The notes below the pieces were generated by a model. It did no database searches, was not told where the DNA came from, and saw only the letters and a program-made list of their open reading frames with translations. A DNA stretch of 64,000 bases, taken from contig CAJTCL010000015.1 of assembly GCA_910575005.1 (NCBI GenBank), positions 14,038-78,037 on the forward strand, written 5' to 3'. The stretch is from Lachnospiraceae bacterium (lineage in GTDB: Bacteria; Bacillota; Clostridia; Lachnospirales; Lachnospiraceae). Below, piece by piece: positions 25,822-33,488 of this stretch (the stretch's first letter is position 1; each line of letters starts with the position of its first letter). A program made the translations under genes and the position numbers.

Positions 25822-26567
25822 AAGAATATGTATGTTCCGAATGGATAAAGCACAAACGGGCTTTTGCAATAAAACTCGTTATTCTCGCCCCTGTTATTAC
25901 CCTACTTATGAATGTGTTTGCGCCAATGTGGTATCAGCAAAACTCATTTAACTGGTGGTATGTTTTGCTTTTCCCTGGATTTCTCACTTTGCTTTGCACG
26001 ATGTGTGAACAACGGGATGGCGGAAAGCTGAAATACAGAAGTCTTATCCCGCTGCCTATAAAACTTGGAAATGCGTGGATTGCAAAGGCAATCGTCATAT
26101 TAATTTTGGATATTATAGCGAATTTCATTTTTTTAGGGTTGAATATGCTTGGCGGTATAGCGGTTTACTTTATTTATGAAATCCCAATCAGTATATCGCT
26201 ATTTCAAGCTGCAGCAGGTATTTTTTGTATTATCGTAGCTTCTATGTGGGAAATTCCAATATGTTTGTGGCTGTCGAAAAAGATTGGTGCATTTGCGACG
26301 GTTGTAATAAACGCAGGAATAGGCTCAGCCTTGGGCGTAATATTTGCAAACACAAAATACTGGATTTTTTGTCCGTATAGTTGGATGCCACGCTTAATGG
26401 TTCCAACAATCGGTATTTTGCCAAATGGAGTGCCTGTTTCTGAAGAAGCAGGAAATTTGCCAGTATCATTGGTTATGGTTATTTTAGCATTGCTGCTTTC
26501 TGTAATACTATTTTCAGCTTTAATAAGGCTTGGTGCAAAAGGATTTTCACGGCAGGAGGTAAGATAA
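25818..26567 (+). CDS. Lantibiotic-immunity ABC permease (LanE/MutE type)
   Basis: A 249-residue integral membrane protein with about six hydrophobic segments, e.g. residues 13-33, 45-60, 90-115, 125-150, 160-180 and 215-240. The N-terminal signature VCSEWIKHKRAFAIKLV fits the LanE/EpiE/MutE permease family. It overlaps both neighbours (ATGA at its start, TAATG at its end), so expression of the transporter subunits is tightly coupled. Confidence 0.85.
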   Translation: MKEYVCSEWIKHKRAFAIKLVILAPVITLLMNVFAPMWYQQNSFNWWYVLLFPGFLTLLCTMCEQRDGGKLKYRSLIPLPIKLGNAWIAKAIVILILDIIANFIFLGLNMLGGIAVYFIYEIPISISLFQAAAGIFCIIVASMWEIPICLWLSKKIGAFATVVINAGIGSALGVIFANTKYWIFCPYSWMPRLMVPTIGILPNGVPVSEEAGNLPVSLVMVILALLLSVILFSALIRLGAKGFSRQEVR

Positions 26568-27310
26568 TGGGAACAGTATTAAGATGTGTCAGAGCAGATT
26601 ATCTAAAAGCAAAGCGTTCTATGTTGAATGTTATTTATATAATCGTGCCTCTTATACTTGCTTTGGCATTTGCAGGCTATTTTCATATTTCGAGTTGGAA
26701 CAGAACACTTAAAATAAGTGCTTTCCTTGAAATGCTGGGCATAATATATCCTTTTCTGGTTGGAATTATTGTGGGAATTATTGCCCAGCGGGAAAGTCAG
26801 GCAGGTCATTATCAATTTATACTTAGTACTGTTCCTTCAAGAACGCACATTTATATAGGGGAACTATGTTTTCTGCTGATAAATTCTTTGCTATTTTATA
26901 CACTTGCAGTCGGCTGTTTTGCCCTTATGTTTCCGTTTACTTCTATAAGCGGATATGTGCAGGTTATAGGGCTTCTGCTTTTATCTTCTACACCTATATA
27001 CCAAATACATTTTTTGTGTGCTTTTATATTTGGTAAAAGTGCTTCTATGGGGCTTGGAATTGCGGGCAGCTTACTATCTGCGATTATGCTCACAGGTTTA
27101 GGAGATGTATGCTGGCAGTATATTCCGTGGGCATGGAGCGTTCGGTTTATGGATTTCTGGCTTCTTGCGACTACGAACAAGGATGCTTATTTGCAGAGTT
27201 GCAGTACCTTCTATGTTGGAATTATAATAAATATCGTAGCCATACTTGTGCTATTCGCTGTTAGCATTATGTGGATTAGACTATGGGATGGAGGGAAAGA
27301 AAATGATTAA
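26567..27310 (+). CDS. Lantibiotic-immunity ABC permease (LanG/MutG type)
   Basis: A 247-residue six-helix permease, partner of the LanE subunit. It opens VRADYLKAKRSMLNVIYIIVP, carries the cytoplasmic GIIAQRESQAGHYQFILS segment typical of the family and ends in a hydrophobic helix. It starts on the last base of the upstream stop and overlaps the lipoprotein gene by eight bases. Confidence 0.85.
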   Translation: MGTVLRCVRADYLKAKRSMLNVIYIIVPLILALAFAGYFHISSWNRTLKISAFLEMLGIIYPFLVGIIVGIIAQRESQAGHYQFILSTVPSRTHIYIGELCFLLINSLLFYTLAVGCFALMFPFTSISGYVQVIGLLLLSSTPIYQIHFLCAFIFGKSASMGLGIAGSLLSAIMLTGLGDVCWQYIPWAWSVRFMDFWLLATTNKDAYLQSCSTFYVGIIINIVAILVLFAVSIMWIRLWDGGKEND

Positions 27311-27665
27311 AAAATTCCGATTGCTATGCGTATGTCTGATAACTTTAACCATCTTTTTTATGGGTTGCAATAACAGAATATCAGACACGGCGGATAAGAA
27401 TAATATGTTGAATGACACTCTGCCCAAATACGAACTGAATGTTGCTGATTATAACGAGATAAGTTTTGACAATAAGACATATACCATTACCGAAAAGACA
27501 ATCTCATATTCAGAGTTAAAGGAAGAAATCGGACAGGTTTCTCAAAACATTACAACGGTTGAGGGAAATAAATTGCGATATGGATATGTTTATAATATCG
27601 ATGAAACGACAGATATTGCGGTAAACATCAATGAGAAGTACTATATTGCAGAATTAGCAGAATGA
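27303..27665 (+). CDS. Immunity lipoprotein (NisI/SpaI-like)
   Basis: A 120-residue lipoprotein: basic start (MIKKFRLL), hydrophobic helix and lipobox-like FFMGC with Cys at about residue 21. The mature part has strand-rich sequence DNKTYTITEKTISYSELKEE and a second beta segment, as in small NisI/SpaI-type lantibiotic-binding proteins. GGAGGGAAAG precedes the ATG at 27303. It would sit on the outer membrane face and lower lantibiotic access to lipid II or the membrane; this is inference from family context. Confidence 0.7.
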   Translation: MIKKFRLLCVCLITLTIFFMGCNNRISDTADKNNMLNDTLPKYELNVADYNEISFDNKTYTITEKTISYSELKEEIGQVSQNITTVEGNKLRYGYVYNIDETTDIAVNINEKYYIAELAE

Positions 27666-27683
27666 TAAAGGAGGTGCTTTGAG

Positions 27684-28349
27684 TTGGCACGATTGCTAGT
27701 AATTGATGATGAGAAAGCCATTCTTGACTTAGTTAAGAATGGCTTGGAAAAGGATGGACATATCGTTACTGTATGCGAAAGCGTGGCAGATGTTACAATA
27801 AATGCTTTAAAGAATTATGATTTGATTTTGCTAGATATTATGATGCCAGATGTTGACGGATTTATGTTTTGCAAAAAAATACGAGGGATTGTAGACTGCC
27901 CTATTCTATTTCTCACAGCAAAAGTAATGGAAACAGACATTGTCTACGGATTAGGAATAGGTGCTGATGATTACATTACAAAGCCTTTCCGAATAGGCGA
28001 ATTACGAGCCCGTGTTACTGCCCACCTGCGTCGGGAAAGACGGGAGCATCATAATACATTAGGATTTGAACAGGAAATCAAGTTTGATTTATCTTCAAAG
28101 GAACTTTTTATGAAAGGTAAGAAAGTTGACCTAACCAAAAGCGAGTATGAAATATGTGAGTATTTAGCCAGAAATAGAGGGCAGGTATTTACAAGAGAGC
28201 AGATTTATGAAGCTGTTTTTGGATTTGACGGTAACAGCGACAATTCAACGATTGCAACACATATAAAGAATATTCGCAGCAAGTTGGCAGGATATGGTGT
28301 TACTCCAATTAACACAGTCTGGGGGGTAGGATATAGATGGGAAGGATAA
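27684..28349 (+). CDS. OmpR-family response regulator
   Basis: A 221-residue two-component regulator. The receiver has acidic pocket D8-D9, phosphoacceptor Asp51 in LLDIMMPDVDGF and the KPF motif near residue 103; a winged-helix domain fills the C-terminus (TREQIYEAVFGFDGNSDNST). The TTG start at 27684 follows AAAGGAGG. It overlaps the kinase gene by 13 bases. It likely controls the immunity operon through the boxes at 25047 and 29747. Confidence 0.92.
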   Translation: MARLLVIDDEKAILDLVKNGLEKDGHIVTVCESVADVTINALKNYDLILLDIMMPDVDGFMFCKKIRGIVDCPILFLTAKVMETDIVYGLGIGADDYITKPFRIGELRARVTAHLRRERREHHNTLGFEQEIKFDLSSKELFMKGKKVDLTKSEYEICEYLARNRGQVFTREQIYEAVFGFDGNSDNSTIATHIKNIRSKLAGYGVTPINTVWGVGYRWEG

Positions 28350-29704
28350 AACGGACTTCATTGCAAATGATTTTCTGGAAATTTTTAATTATTCTCATAT
28401 TCGGATTGCTCTTATCGGCGGCAGTTCCTTTTTTGCTCCTTGCATTTGCTTCAAGTGCAGGGTATGTGACTTATGCTAATAATGCGGAACATTCCGTACA
28501 GGAAATATCGCCGATAATTGCGGCTGCACCAGATATTACAAAGGTTGCAATCCCTTCCTATTGTGAATATCTGATACTTGATGAAGATTATAATGTTCTC
28601 TATACAAACATGGATACAACGGAGCAGGAAAAGGCGTTGGAATTTGCAAAAACTGGAGAAAACAGTGACCCTACAAGCAGGACACAATACCAATTCATAC
28701 CGAGGGAAACAGAATATTGCGTACTGAAATATTATGTGGGTTCGCAATATAAAAATGACTGGATGCAGAAACATTTGCCTGCTCCCGAAATATTATTATT
28801 GCTGTTGATAGGGGTAAATTGCATAGCGGTTTGCGTTTGTCTGACAATACGATATTCCCGAAAACTGAAAATTCAGTTATCTCCGTTGATTATGGCAACA
28901 GAACAAATACAGAAGCAAAATCTTGACTTTGAGGTAGAAAGCTCTGAAATCAGTGAATACAATGCGGTATTGAACTCTATTTCAGAAATGAAGGACAGCT
29001 TAAAATTATCTTTAGAACAACAATGGAAAGCAGAGCAATCACAAAGGGAACAAATAGCCGCACTTGCTCATGATGTAAAAACACCTTTAACTGTTATCCA
29101 GGGGAATATAGATTTAATGAATGAAACGGAACTTGACGATGAGCAACGATTATATGCAGGGTATATTACGGAAAGTTCGGAACAGATACAACTATATATA
29201 AAGACTTTGATTGATATATCCCGTACAGTCACAGGCTATCAGCTTCAAGTAGAGAAAATTGATATAGCGGATTATATGGAACAAATTGAAGCACAGGCAA
29301 GTGCGTTATGTGTTACAAAGGAAATTCACTTAAACATGGAAACAGAAACGGATATGGGATGTTTTGAAGCGGATAAATTGTTGTTGGAACGGGCAATTAT
29401 GAATGTTGTCAATAATGCCTTAGAATACTCCCCGCAAAGAGGAACAATATATGTGGAAACGCAGAGGAAAGAAAACTTTCTGCAAGTTATTATAACAGAC
29501 GAGGGAGCTGGTTTTACGAATGAGGATTTGCGCCATGCAAGGGAGCAGTTTTTTATGGGCGACCACAGCCGAAGCTCTAATATGCACTTTGGCATGGGGC
29601 TTTATATCACAAACAGCATTGTAAAGCAACACAACGGGGAACTTACTCTTAAAAATTCCGATAAAACAGGCGGTGCAGAGGTTACAATAAAAATTCCGTA
29701 CTAG
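28337..29704 (+). CDS. Sensor histidine kinase
   Basis: A 455-residue membrane kinase. Helix 1 covers about residues 13-40, an extracellular sensor of about 110 residues follows, and helix 2 covers about 150-172. The dimerisation box is AALAHDVKTPLTVIQ with the phosphoacceptor His near residue 244; the ATPase domain has ERAIMNVVNNALEYS (N box), ITDEGAGF (G1) and FGMGLYIT (G2). It probably senses antimicrobial peptides. A strong terminator follows. Confidence 0.9.
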   Translation: MGRIKRTSLQMIFWKFLIILIFGLLLSAAVPFLLLAFASSAGYVTYANNAEHSVQEISPIIAAAPDITKVAIPSYCEYLILDEDYNVLYTNMDTTEQEKALEFAKTGENSDPTSRTQYQFIPRETEYCVLKYYVGSQYKNDWMQKHLPAPEILLLLLIGVNCIAVCVCLTIRYSRKLKIQLSPLIMATEQIQKQNLDFEVESSEISEYNAVLNSISEMKDSLKLSLEQQWKAEQSQREQIAALAHDVKTPLTVIQGNIDLMNETELDDEQRLYAGYITESSEQIQLYIKTLIDISRTVTGYQLQVEKIDIADYMEQIEAQASALCVTKEIHLNMETETDMGCFEADKLLLERAIMNVVNNALEYSPQRGTIYVETQRKENFLQVIITDEGAGFTNEDLRHAREQFFMGDHSRSSNMHFGMGLYITNSIVKQHNGELTLKNSDKTGGAEVTIKIPY

Positions 29705-29710
29705 GATTTA

Positions 29711-29741
29711 ATGGGCGATGGAAAGCATCGCCCATTATTTT
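29711..29741 (+). terminator. Terminator of the immunity operon
   Basis: ATGGGCGATG (29711-29720) pairs perfectly with CATCGCCCAT (29726-29735) across five bases, followed by TATTTTT. It closes the immunity-kinase transcript seven bases after the kinase stop. Confidence 0.92.
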
Positions 29742-29746
29742 TGCAA

Positions 29747-29769
29747 ATCTTTATGAAATCTTCAAAAAT
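29747..29769 (+). repeat. Second copy of the 23-bp response-regulator-like box
   Basis: Identical to 25047-25069 over 23 bp. It lies directly after the operon terminator rather than before a gene of the immunity set. It may drive transcription into the leader of the downstream sigma-like gene, or be a trace of duplication at the edges of the imported cassette. Confidence 0.75.
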
Positions 29770-29850
29770 ACCTCGTAGTATTTAAAAAGTGAACGGCTGA
29801 ATTTAAAGTCCGCCCAATAAAAAAACGGCGTATGGTGGGCGGTATTGCTA

Positions 29851-30229
29851 TGCCCGAAAAGACTTAACAGACACTCTCCAGACCTGTTTTAGAGTTTGGA
29901 GGGATTTTTTTATGTTCTTTTTTCGGGCAGTTATCTATCTGCTCATGCAACGCAGATTTGATTTATACATAGCATATCGGGGAATGGCAGGAAGCCAGTT
30001 AAAAAAATCCCTGTCCATGCAACGCTACTTCTCACCATGAAACCAGAAGTAGGATCTCCGCTTAATAGAATTAGTATCACTTATAACCGTAGAGGTCACA
30101 GAGCCTTTGCGGTTTTTCTTTTGTCGTTTTTTATCAGATTATGCCGCAGGGCTGTTTCTGCTGTTGGCTGTCGCTCCCCGCCTCTCTCCATCTGGATTTC
30201 AGCATTTCAAAAATTCAGATGGGAGGTAC
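29851..30229 (+). promoter_or_regulatory. Structured leader with tandem terminators and a Shine-Dalgarno hairpin
   Basis: No gene occupies this stretch. TGCCCGAAAA (29851-29860) can pair with TTTTCGGGCA near 29920-29929, enclosing a terminator CTCCAGAC/GTTTGGAG plus a T-run. A second terminator is ACCGTAGAGG/CCTTTGCGGT (30086-30113) with Ts. Finally CTCCATCTG (30186-30194) pairs with CAGATGGGAG (30216-30225), burying the GGAGG used by the gene at 30235. The same order occurs before the sigma-like gene at 62376. Confidence 0.7.
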
Positions 30230-30234
30230 TTACG

Positions 30235-30750
30235 GTGAAGTATGCACCAAGAAAAGTATATATCAAAGAAAACAATGTCTATGTGGAGTTGTCCTATCGG
30301 GATTTCTGCCGCCGCAGGGAATCCGACCAGAGATACATGGACAAGCTGTTTATCCCAGTGCAGGGCTGTCTGCTTGAAGTCGTTCGGGAACAGTATGCAG
30401 ATTTCTATCGAGATAAAGAACGGTGGCGTTATCTGCAAAAGCTGGACACGAACCACAAGCTGCTGTCATTGGAGGGATTTACGGACAGTGAGGGAAATGT
30501 GATTGACTTCGTTGTTGATGAAGTGGTGGACGTTGCGGAAACCGTTGTCCGTGCGGTGATGGTGGACAGGCTGAAAGCCGCCTTGCTTTTGTTGTCGGAC
30601 AGTGAACAGACGTTGATAAAAGCAATCTTCTTTGAGGAACTTTCCGAGAGGGAAGTCGGGTTACGGTTAGGCGTTACACAGAGCGTTGTGAATAAGCGCA
30701 AATCCAAAATCCTTGCGAAGCTGAGAAAGATAATGGAAAACAAAATTTAA
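30235..30750 (+). CDS. Sigma-70-like transcription regulator of the IME
   Basis: A 171-residue protein whose C-terminal 60 residues form a sigma region-4 helix-turn-helix (LSDSEQTLIKAIFFEELSER, then GVTQSVVNKRKSKILAKLRK). The N-terminal part resembles the sigma-like regulators of Tn916-type elements. The GTG start at 30235 is eight bases after GGAGG, which is held in the leader hairpin. Likely controls element genes; promoter specificity cannot be read from sequence. Confidence 0.75.
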   Translation: MKYAPRKVYIKENNVYVELSYRDFCRRRESDQRYMDKLFIPVQGCLLEVVREQYADFYRDKERWRYLQKLDTNHKLLSLEGFTDSEGNVIDFVVDEVVDVAETVVRAVMVDRLKAALLLLSDSEQTLIKAIFFEELSEREVGLRLGVTQSVVNKRKSKILAKLRKIMENKI

Positions 30751-30757
30751 GGCGTTC

Positions 30758-30828
30758 AGCCCCCTTGTTTTTCCTTTGGGAAAATGAGGGGGCTTTTGTC
30801 TGCCCTCTCAATCAATTCAGATTGGAGG
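30758..30828 (+). promoter_or_regulatory. Terminator plus Shine-Dalgarno hairpin between sigma-like genes
   Basis: AGCCCCCT (30758-30765) pairs with AGGGGGCT (30787-30794), followed by TTTTG: a strong terminator. Next CTCAATC (30807-30813) pairs with GATTGGAG (30820-30827), which contains the GGAGG of the gene at 30837. This is the same two-hairpin pattern as in the upstream leader. Confidence 0.75.
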
Positions 30829-30836
30829 AAATAAGG

Positions 30837-31262
30837 ATGGCATACAACCATGGACGGGAGGACAGGAAATGGCGCATCTGGAAAGAAGCCGAGGAAAAGG
30901 TTCTGCGTGAGTGCGGCGTTGATGAAGAAACCATTGAGCAAATCCGCACAGACGACAGGGCAGATTTTAATTCCAACAGGCGGTTTTACCGATGGGCGAG
31001 CGACTTCGGCGAATACCTTGAGGGCATGGCGGACAGGGAGAAGCAGGCAGAGGTAAGGTCTGTTTCTGATTTACTGGACGAGATTGAGAGCGAAACTCTG
31101 TACCTTGCTTTAATCACGGTAGATAAACGCACGTTACAAATCGTCCTGCTGAAAATGCAGGGCTATTCCACTAAGGAGATTGCCCCGCTTGTGCATTTAA
31201 CGGCAGGGGCTGTCTATGCAAGGCTCAACCATCTGCGGAAGAAGCTGCGGAAAATTTTATAA
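30837..31262 (+). CDS. Sigma-70-like regulator, paralogue of the 62376 gene
   Basis: A 141-residue protein. It opens YNHGREDRKWRIWKEAEEK and ends with a sigma region-4-like helix-turn-helix (LQIVLLKMQGYSTKEIAPLV, ARLNHLRKKLRKIL). The ICE gene at 62376 encodes a clear paralogue (YGREEKKWRLWKEAEEKQLR, LQIIVMKMQGYSTHDIASLL), so both elements carry the same regulator type. The ATG at 30837 follows GGAGGAAATAAG. Confidence 0.8.
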   Translation: MAYNHGREDRKWRIWKEAEEKVLRECGVDEETIEQIRTDDRADFNSNRRFYRWASDFGEYLEGMADREKQAEVRSVSDLLDEIESETLYLALITVDKRTLQIVLLKMQGYSTKEIAPLVHLTAGAVYARLNHLRKKLRKIL

Positions 31263-31275
31263 GCGTCTCATATAT

Positions 31276-31338
31276 CCTGCTTTCCTATGGGCTATCTGGT
31301 GGGGAGAGAAAAACTCTCTCCTACTTTTTAGCAGGAGG
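31276..31338 (+). promoter_or_regulatory. Nested hairpin at the ribosome binding site of the third sigma-like gene
   Basis: CCTGCT (31276-31281) pairs with AGCAGG (31330-31335), enclosing GGAGAG/CTCTCC. The 3' arm runs straight into AGGAGGAAAGG, the ribosome binding site of the 31346 gene. There is no T-run, so this would act on translation or RNA stability rather than termination. Confidence 0.6.
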
Positions 31339-31345
31339 AAAGGAA

Positions 31346-31819
31346 ATGGCATACGGGGCAAAGACATACACGCTTCGGGAGGAATCCACGGAAAGCGGCA
31401 AAAGGTATTTTATCAGCTTTAAGGACGGGCAGGGCGAACACCAAGAACTAGAAGTGTCAGAACAGCTATTCATTGAATTTCGTCAGATGGAGCGCAGGAA
31501 CAGAAACCTTCAGCAATGGAATCAGCGGCACAGGGAGTTTAACGAGGTGTGGGACGAAACGCTTTACAGACGTGCGTTAAGAGTGCCTAAAACGCTTGAT
31601 GAAAGAATGATTGAAAAAGAACGGAATGAAGTGTTTTACAAAGCGGTTGCCCGACTGCCAGAGATACAAAGGCGGCGTTTCCTGCTCTATTACGAGTATG
31701 ATTTCAACTTCTACCAAATCGCAGAGATGGAGCATTGCACCGCTTCCGCTGTCCAGAAGTCCGTTTCGGTTGCAAGGGAGAAAGTCAAGGCGGAAATGAG
31801 GAAGTATCTCCAACCGTGA
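31346..31819 (+). CDS. Sigma-70-family regulator
   Basis: A 157-residue protein with a sigma region-4-type helix-turn-helix in the C-terminal third (LPEIQRRRFLLYYEYDFNFY, QIAEMEHCTASAVQKSVSVA). The middle is a basic helical stretch (MERRNRNLQQWNQRHREFNE). This family occurs in many Clostridia elements as a small sigma factor upstream of replication and mobilization genes. AGGAGGAAAGGA precedes the ATG. Confidence 0.8.
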   Translation: MAYGAKTYTLREESTESGKRYFISFKDGQGEHQELEVSEQLFIEFRQMERRNRNLQQWNQRHREFNEVWDETLYRRALRVPKTLDERMIEKERNEVFYKAVARLPEIQRRRFLLYYEYDFNFYQIAEMEHCTASAVQKSVSVAREKVKAEMRKYLQP

Positions 31820-31923
31820 CCGCCACCATCCGAAAAAGAAATCCGTTTTGCGTGGGATTGGCGGCATTACATACTCTCACTTCTTTTCGTGGGAGTAAAT
31901 TTATTTTAAGGAGGTCAACGCCT

Positions 31924-32010
31924 ATGCGTAACAAAACCAAAGACACCGCCCGAAAGGAGGAATCCCATGCAGAAGCTTCAGACAGTGGGCGCAGACACGC
32001 TCATCTATGA
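31924..32010 (+). CDS. 28-residue peptide overlapping repA
   Basis: ATG at 31924 with AAGGAGG eight to ten bases upstream encodes a polar, basic peptide starting MRNKTKDTARKEES. It overlaps the start of the RepA-like gene (31967) by 44 bases in another frame. The layout suggests coupling or control of RepA-like translation, not a structural protein. Confidence 0.4.
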   Translation: MRNKTKDTARKEESHAEASDSGRRHAHL

Positions 32011-33007
32011 GCCGCTTGAAAAGCCGTCTTTTGTGGTGGACGGTCTGATACCCACGGGCTTAACCCTGTTCTGCGGCGCACAGAAAATCGGCAAGAGCTG
32101 GCTCATGTTAAAGCTCTGCCTTTGCGTGTCGCAGGGAATCCCCTTGTGGGATATGCCCACACGAGAGGGCGACGTGCTTTACCTCTGCCTTGAGGACACG
32201 TTCTGCCGCATCCAGGACAGGCTGTTCCGCTTGACGGACGAAGCGAGCGGGCGGCTCCACTTTGCGGTGGCAAGTGATAAGCTGTCAGACGGTCTTATCG
32301 TGCAGTTGGAGGATTATTTAAAAGAATACCCCGACAGCAGGCTTATTGTCATTGACACCTTGCAGAAAGTCCGCACCGCATCCAAAGACAACGCCTATGC
32401 CAGCGATTACGGGGACATCTCCCTTATCAAAGACTTTGCTGACAGGCACTCTCTTGCGGTCATTGTCGTACACCACATCCGAAAGCAGAACGACAGCGAC
32501 GTGTTCAACAAAGTGTCTGGCACGACGGGATTGACGGGGAGTGCGGACGCAACCTTTGTTCTGGAACAGGAAAGCCGTGCGTCCAATGCCGCAAAGCTGT
32601 ATGTGACGGGCAGGGACACGCCCTATCAGGAGTTCACGCTCCGCTTCCGTGATTGCAGTTGGGAACTGGTGGAGAGGAAAGAGCAGGAACAGCTTGCTAG
32701 AGAAGCGATACCAGACGTTCTTTTTCGGCTGGTGGATTTCATGCAGGGCAAGGAGGAATGGACTGGAACTGCAACGGAATTACTGGACGCTCCGGGGGAA
32801 ACAGGGACAGCGGCGAATGTCTTGACAAAATGGATGAACGAGTACCGCCTTGACTTCCTGCTTGAAAACCATATCCGCTATGACTTCTGCCGCAAGAACA
32901 GCCACAGGCTGATTTCCCTTGCAAGGCAGGAGGGTACGGACGGTGACGGTCGTGACGATGGTGACGGTGTTTCTGGGATACCCCCTGCCGCTGTCACTGT
33001 CACCTAA
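31967..33007 (+). CDS. RepA-like RecA-fold ATPase (replicative helicase type)
   Basis: A 346-residue RecA-fold ATPase like the RSF1010 RepA/AAA_25 group. Walker A is GAQKIGKSW near residue 40, Walker B LIVIDTLQ near 125, and a conserved VVHHIRK follows. It probably unwinds DNA at the element's own origin. AAAGGAGG precedes the start. The last 25 codons (DGDGRDDGDG ... IPPA) are the first of three iteron blocks read as protein, so the gene and the origin overlap. Confidence 0.85.
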   Translation: MQKLQTVGADTLIYEPLEKPSFVVDGLIPTGLTLFCGAQKIGKSWLMLKLCLCVSQGIPLWDMPTREGDVLYLCLEDTFCRIQDRLFRLTDEASGRLHFAVASDKLSDGLIVQLEDYLKEYPDSRLIVIDTLQKVRTASKDNAYASDYGDISLIKDFADRHSLAVIVVHHIRKQNDSDVFNKVSGTTGLTGSADATFVLEQESRASNAAKLYVTGRDTPYQEFTLRFRDCSWELVERKEQEQLAREAIPDVLFRLVDFMQGKEEWTGTATELLDAPGETGTAANVLTKWMNEYRLDFLLENHIRYDFCRKNSHRLISLARQEGTDGDGRDDGDGVSGIPPAAVTVT

Positions 33008-33449
33008 GAAGCATGTGAATACGGCGGCTCTGGCTTATGCGTGACGGTCAGTGACGGTCGTGACGGTGTTTTTGGGATACCCCCTGTTGCTGTCGCTGTC
33101 ATAGCAAATGTATGTAAAATCGGCGGTTCTGCCCTACGGGAGAACACCCCGTAAACGCAAAGTGCAGGCGTGGGCATTACTCGCCCTTTTCGGCTCGTAA
33201 AGCCACCCCTGCGGTCAGAAAAATCTACTGATTTTTCCGACTGCGTTTACAGGGTGTAACACACTACACTTTGCCCTGCAAAGTCGTGTGCCAGACGTTC
33301 CCTCTGGACTCCCTTAAAGCAGGGCTTGCGCCCTGCCCCATCCTGCGCCTTACGGCTTCGGATGGAAGAATGTCGGCGTGAGAGTGACGGTTATGACTGG
33401 CGATAGGGGGTATCCCAAAATCACCGTCATCATCGTCATGACCGTCACG
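32943..33449. repeat. Three iteron blocks, each three 9-bp GTGACGGT units plus GGGATACCCCC
   Basis: Block 1 (32943-32984, direct) and block 2 (33041-33083, direct) carry three tandem GTGACGGT-like units 9-10 bp apart followed by TTTYTGGGATACCCCC. Block 3 (33407-33449) is the same unit in reverse orientation. The region between repA and the relaxase gene is otherwise non-coding. Iterons next to a RepA-like helicase are typical of a replication origin; the inverted third block brackets the oriT. Confidence 0.85.
33250..33293 (-). other. oriT: pMV158-like oriT of the IME
   Basis: Read on the minus strand, GCACACG is followed by the hairpin ACTTTGC-AGG-GCAAAGT and then GTAGTGTGTTACACC. The order and spacing match the pMV158 oriT (ACTTTAT hairpin, then TAGTGTG/TTA). 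The predicted nick is between 33260 and 33259 on the minus strand. The matching MobV relaxase starts 200 bp away. A second hairpin GAAAAATC-TACT-GATTTTTC and the inverted repeat GTAAACGCA/TGCGTTTAC flank it. Confidence 0.8.
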
Positions 33450-33488
33450 CATACAGATTACCCGCCGAAAGAAAAGAGGAATCATGCC

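Noticed and set aside
33008-33449. CRISPR array made of GTGACGGT repeats
   Set aside because: Units are 9 bp with almost no spacer, include an inverted block and flank an oriT; they are iterons, and no cas genes are present.
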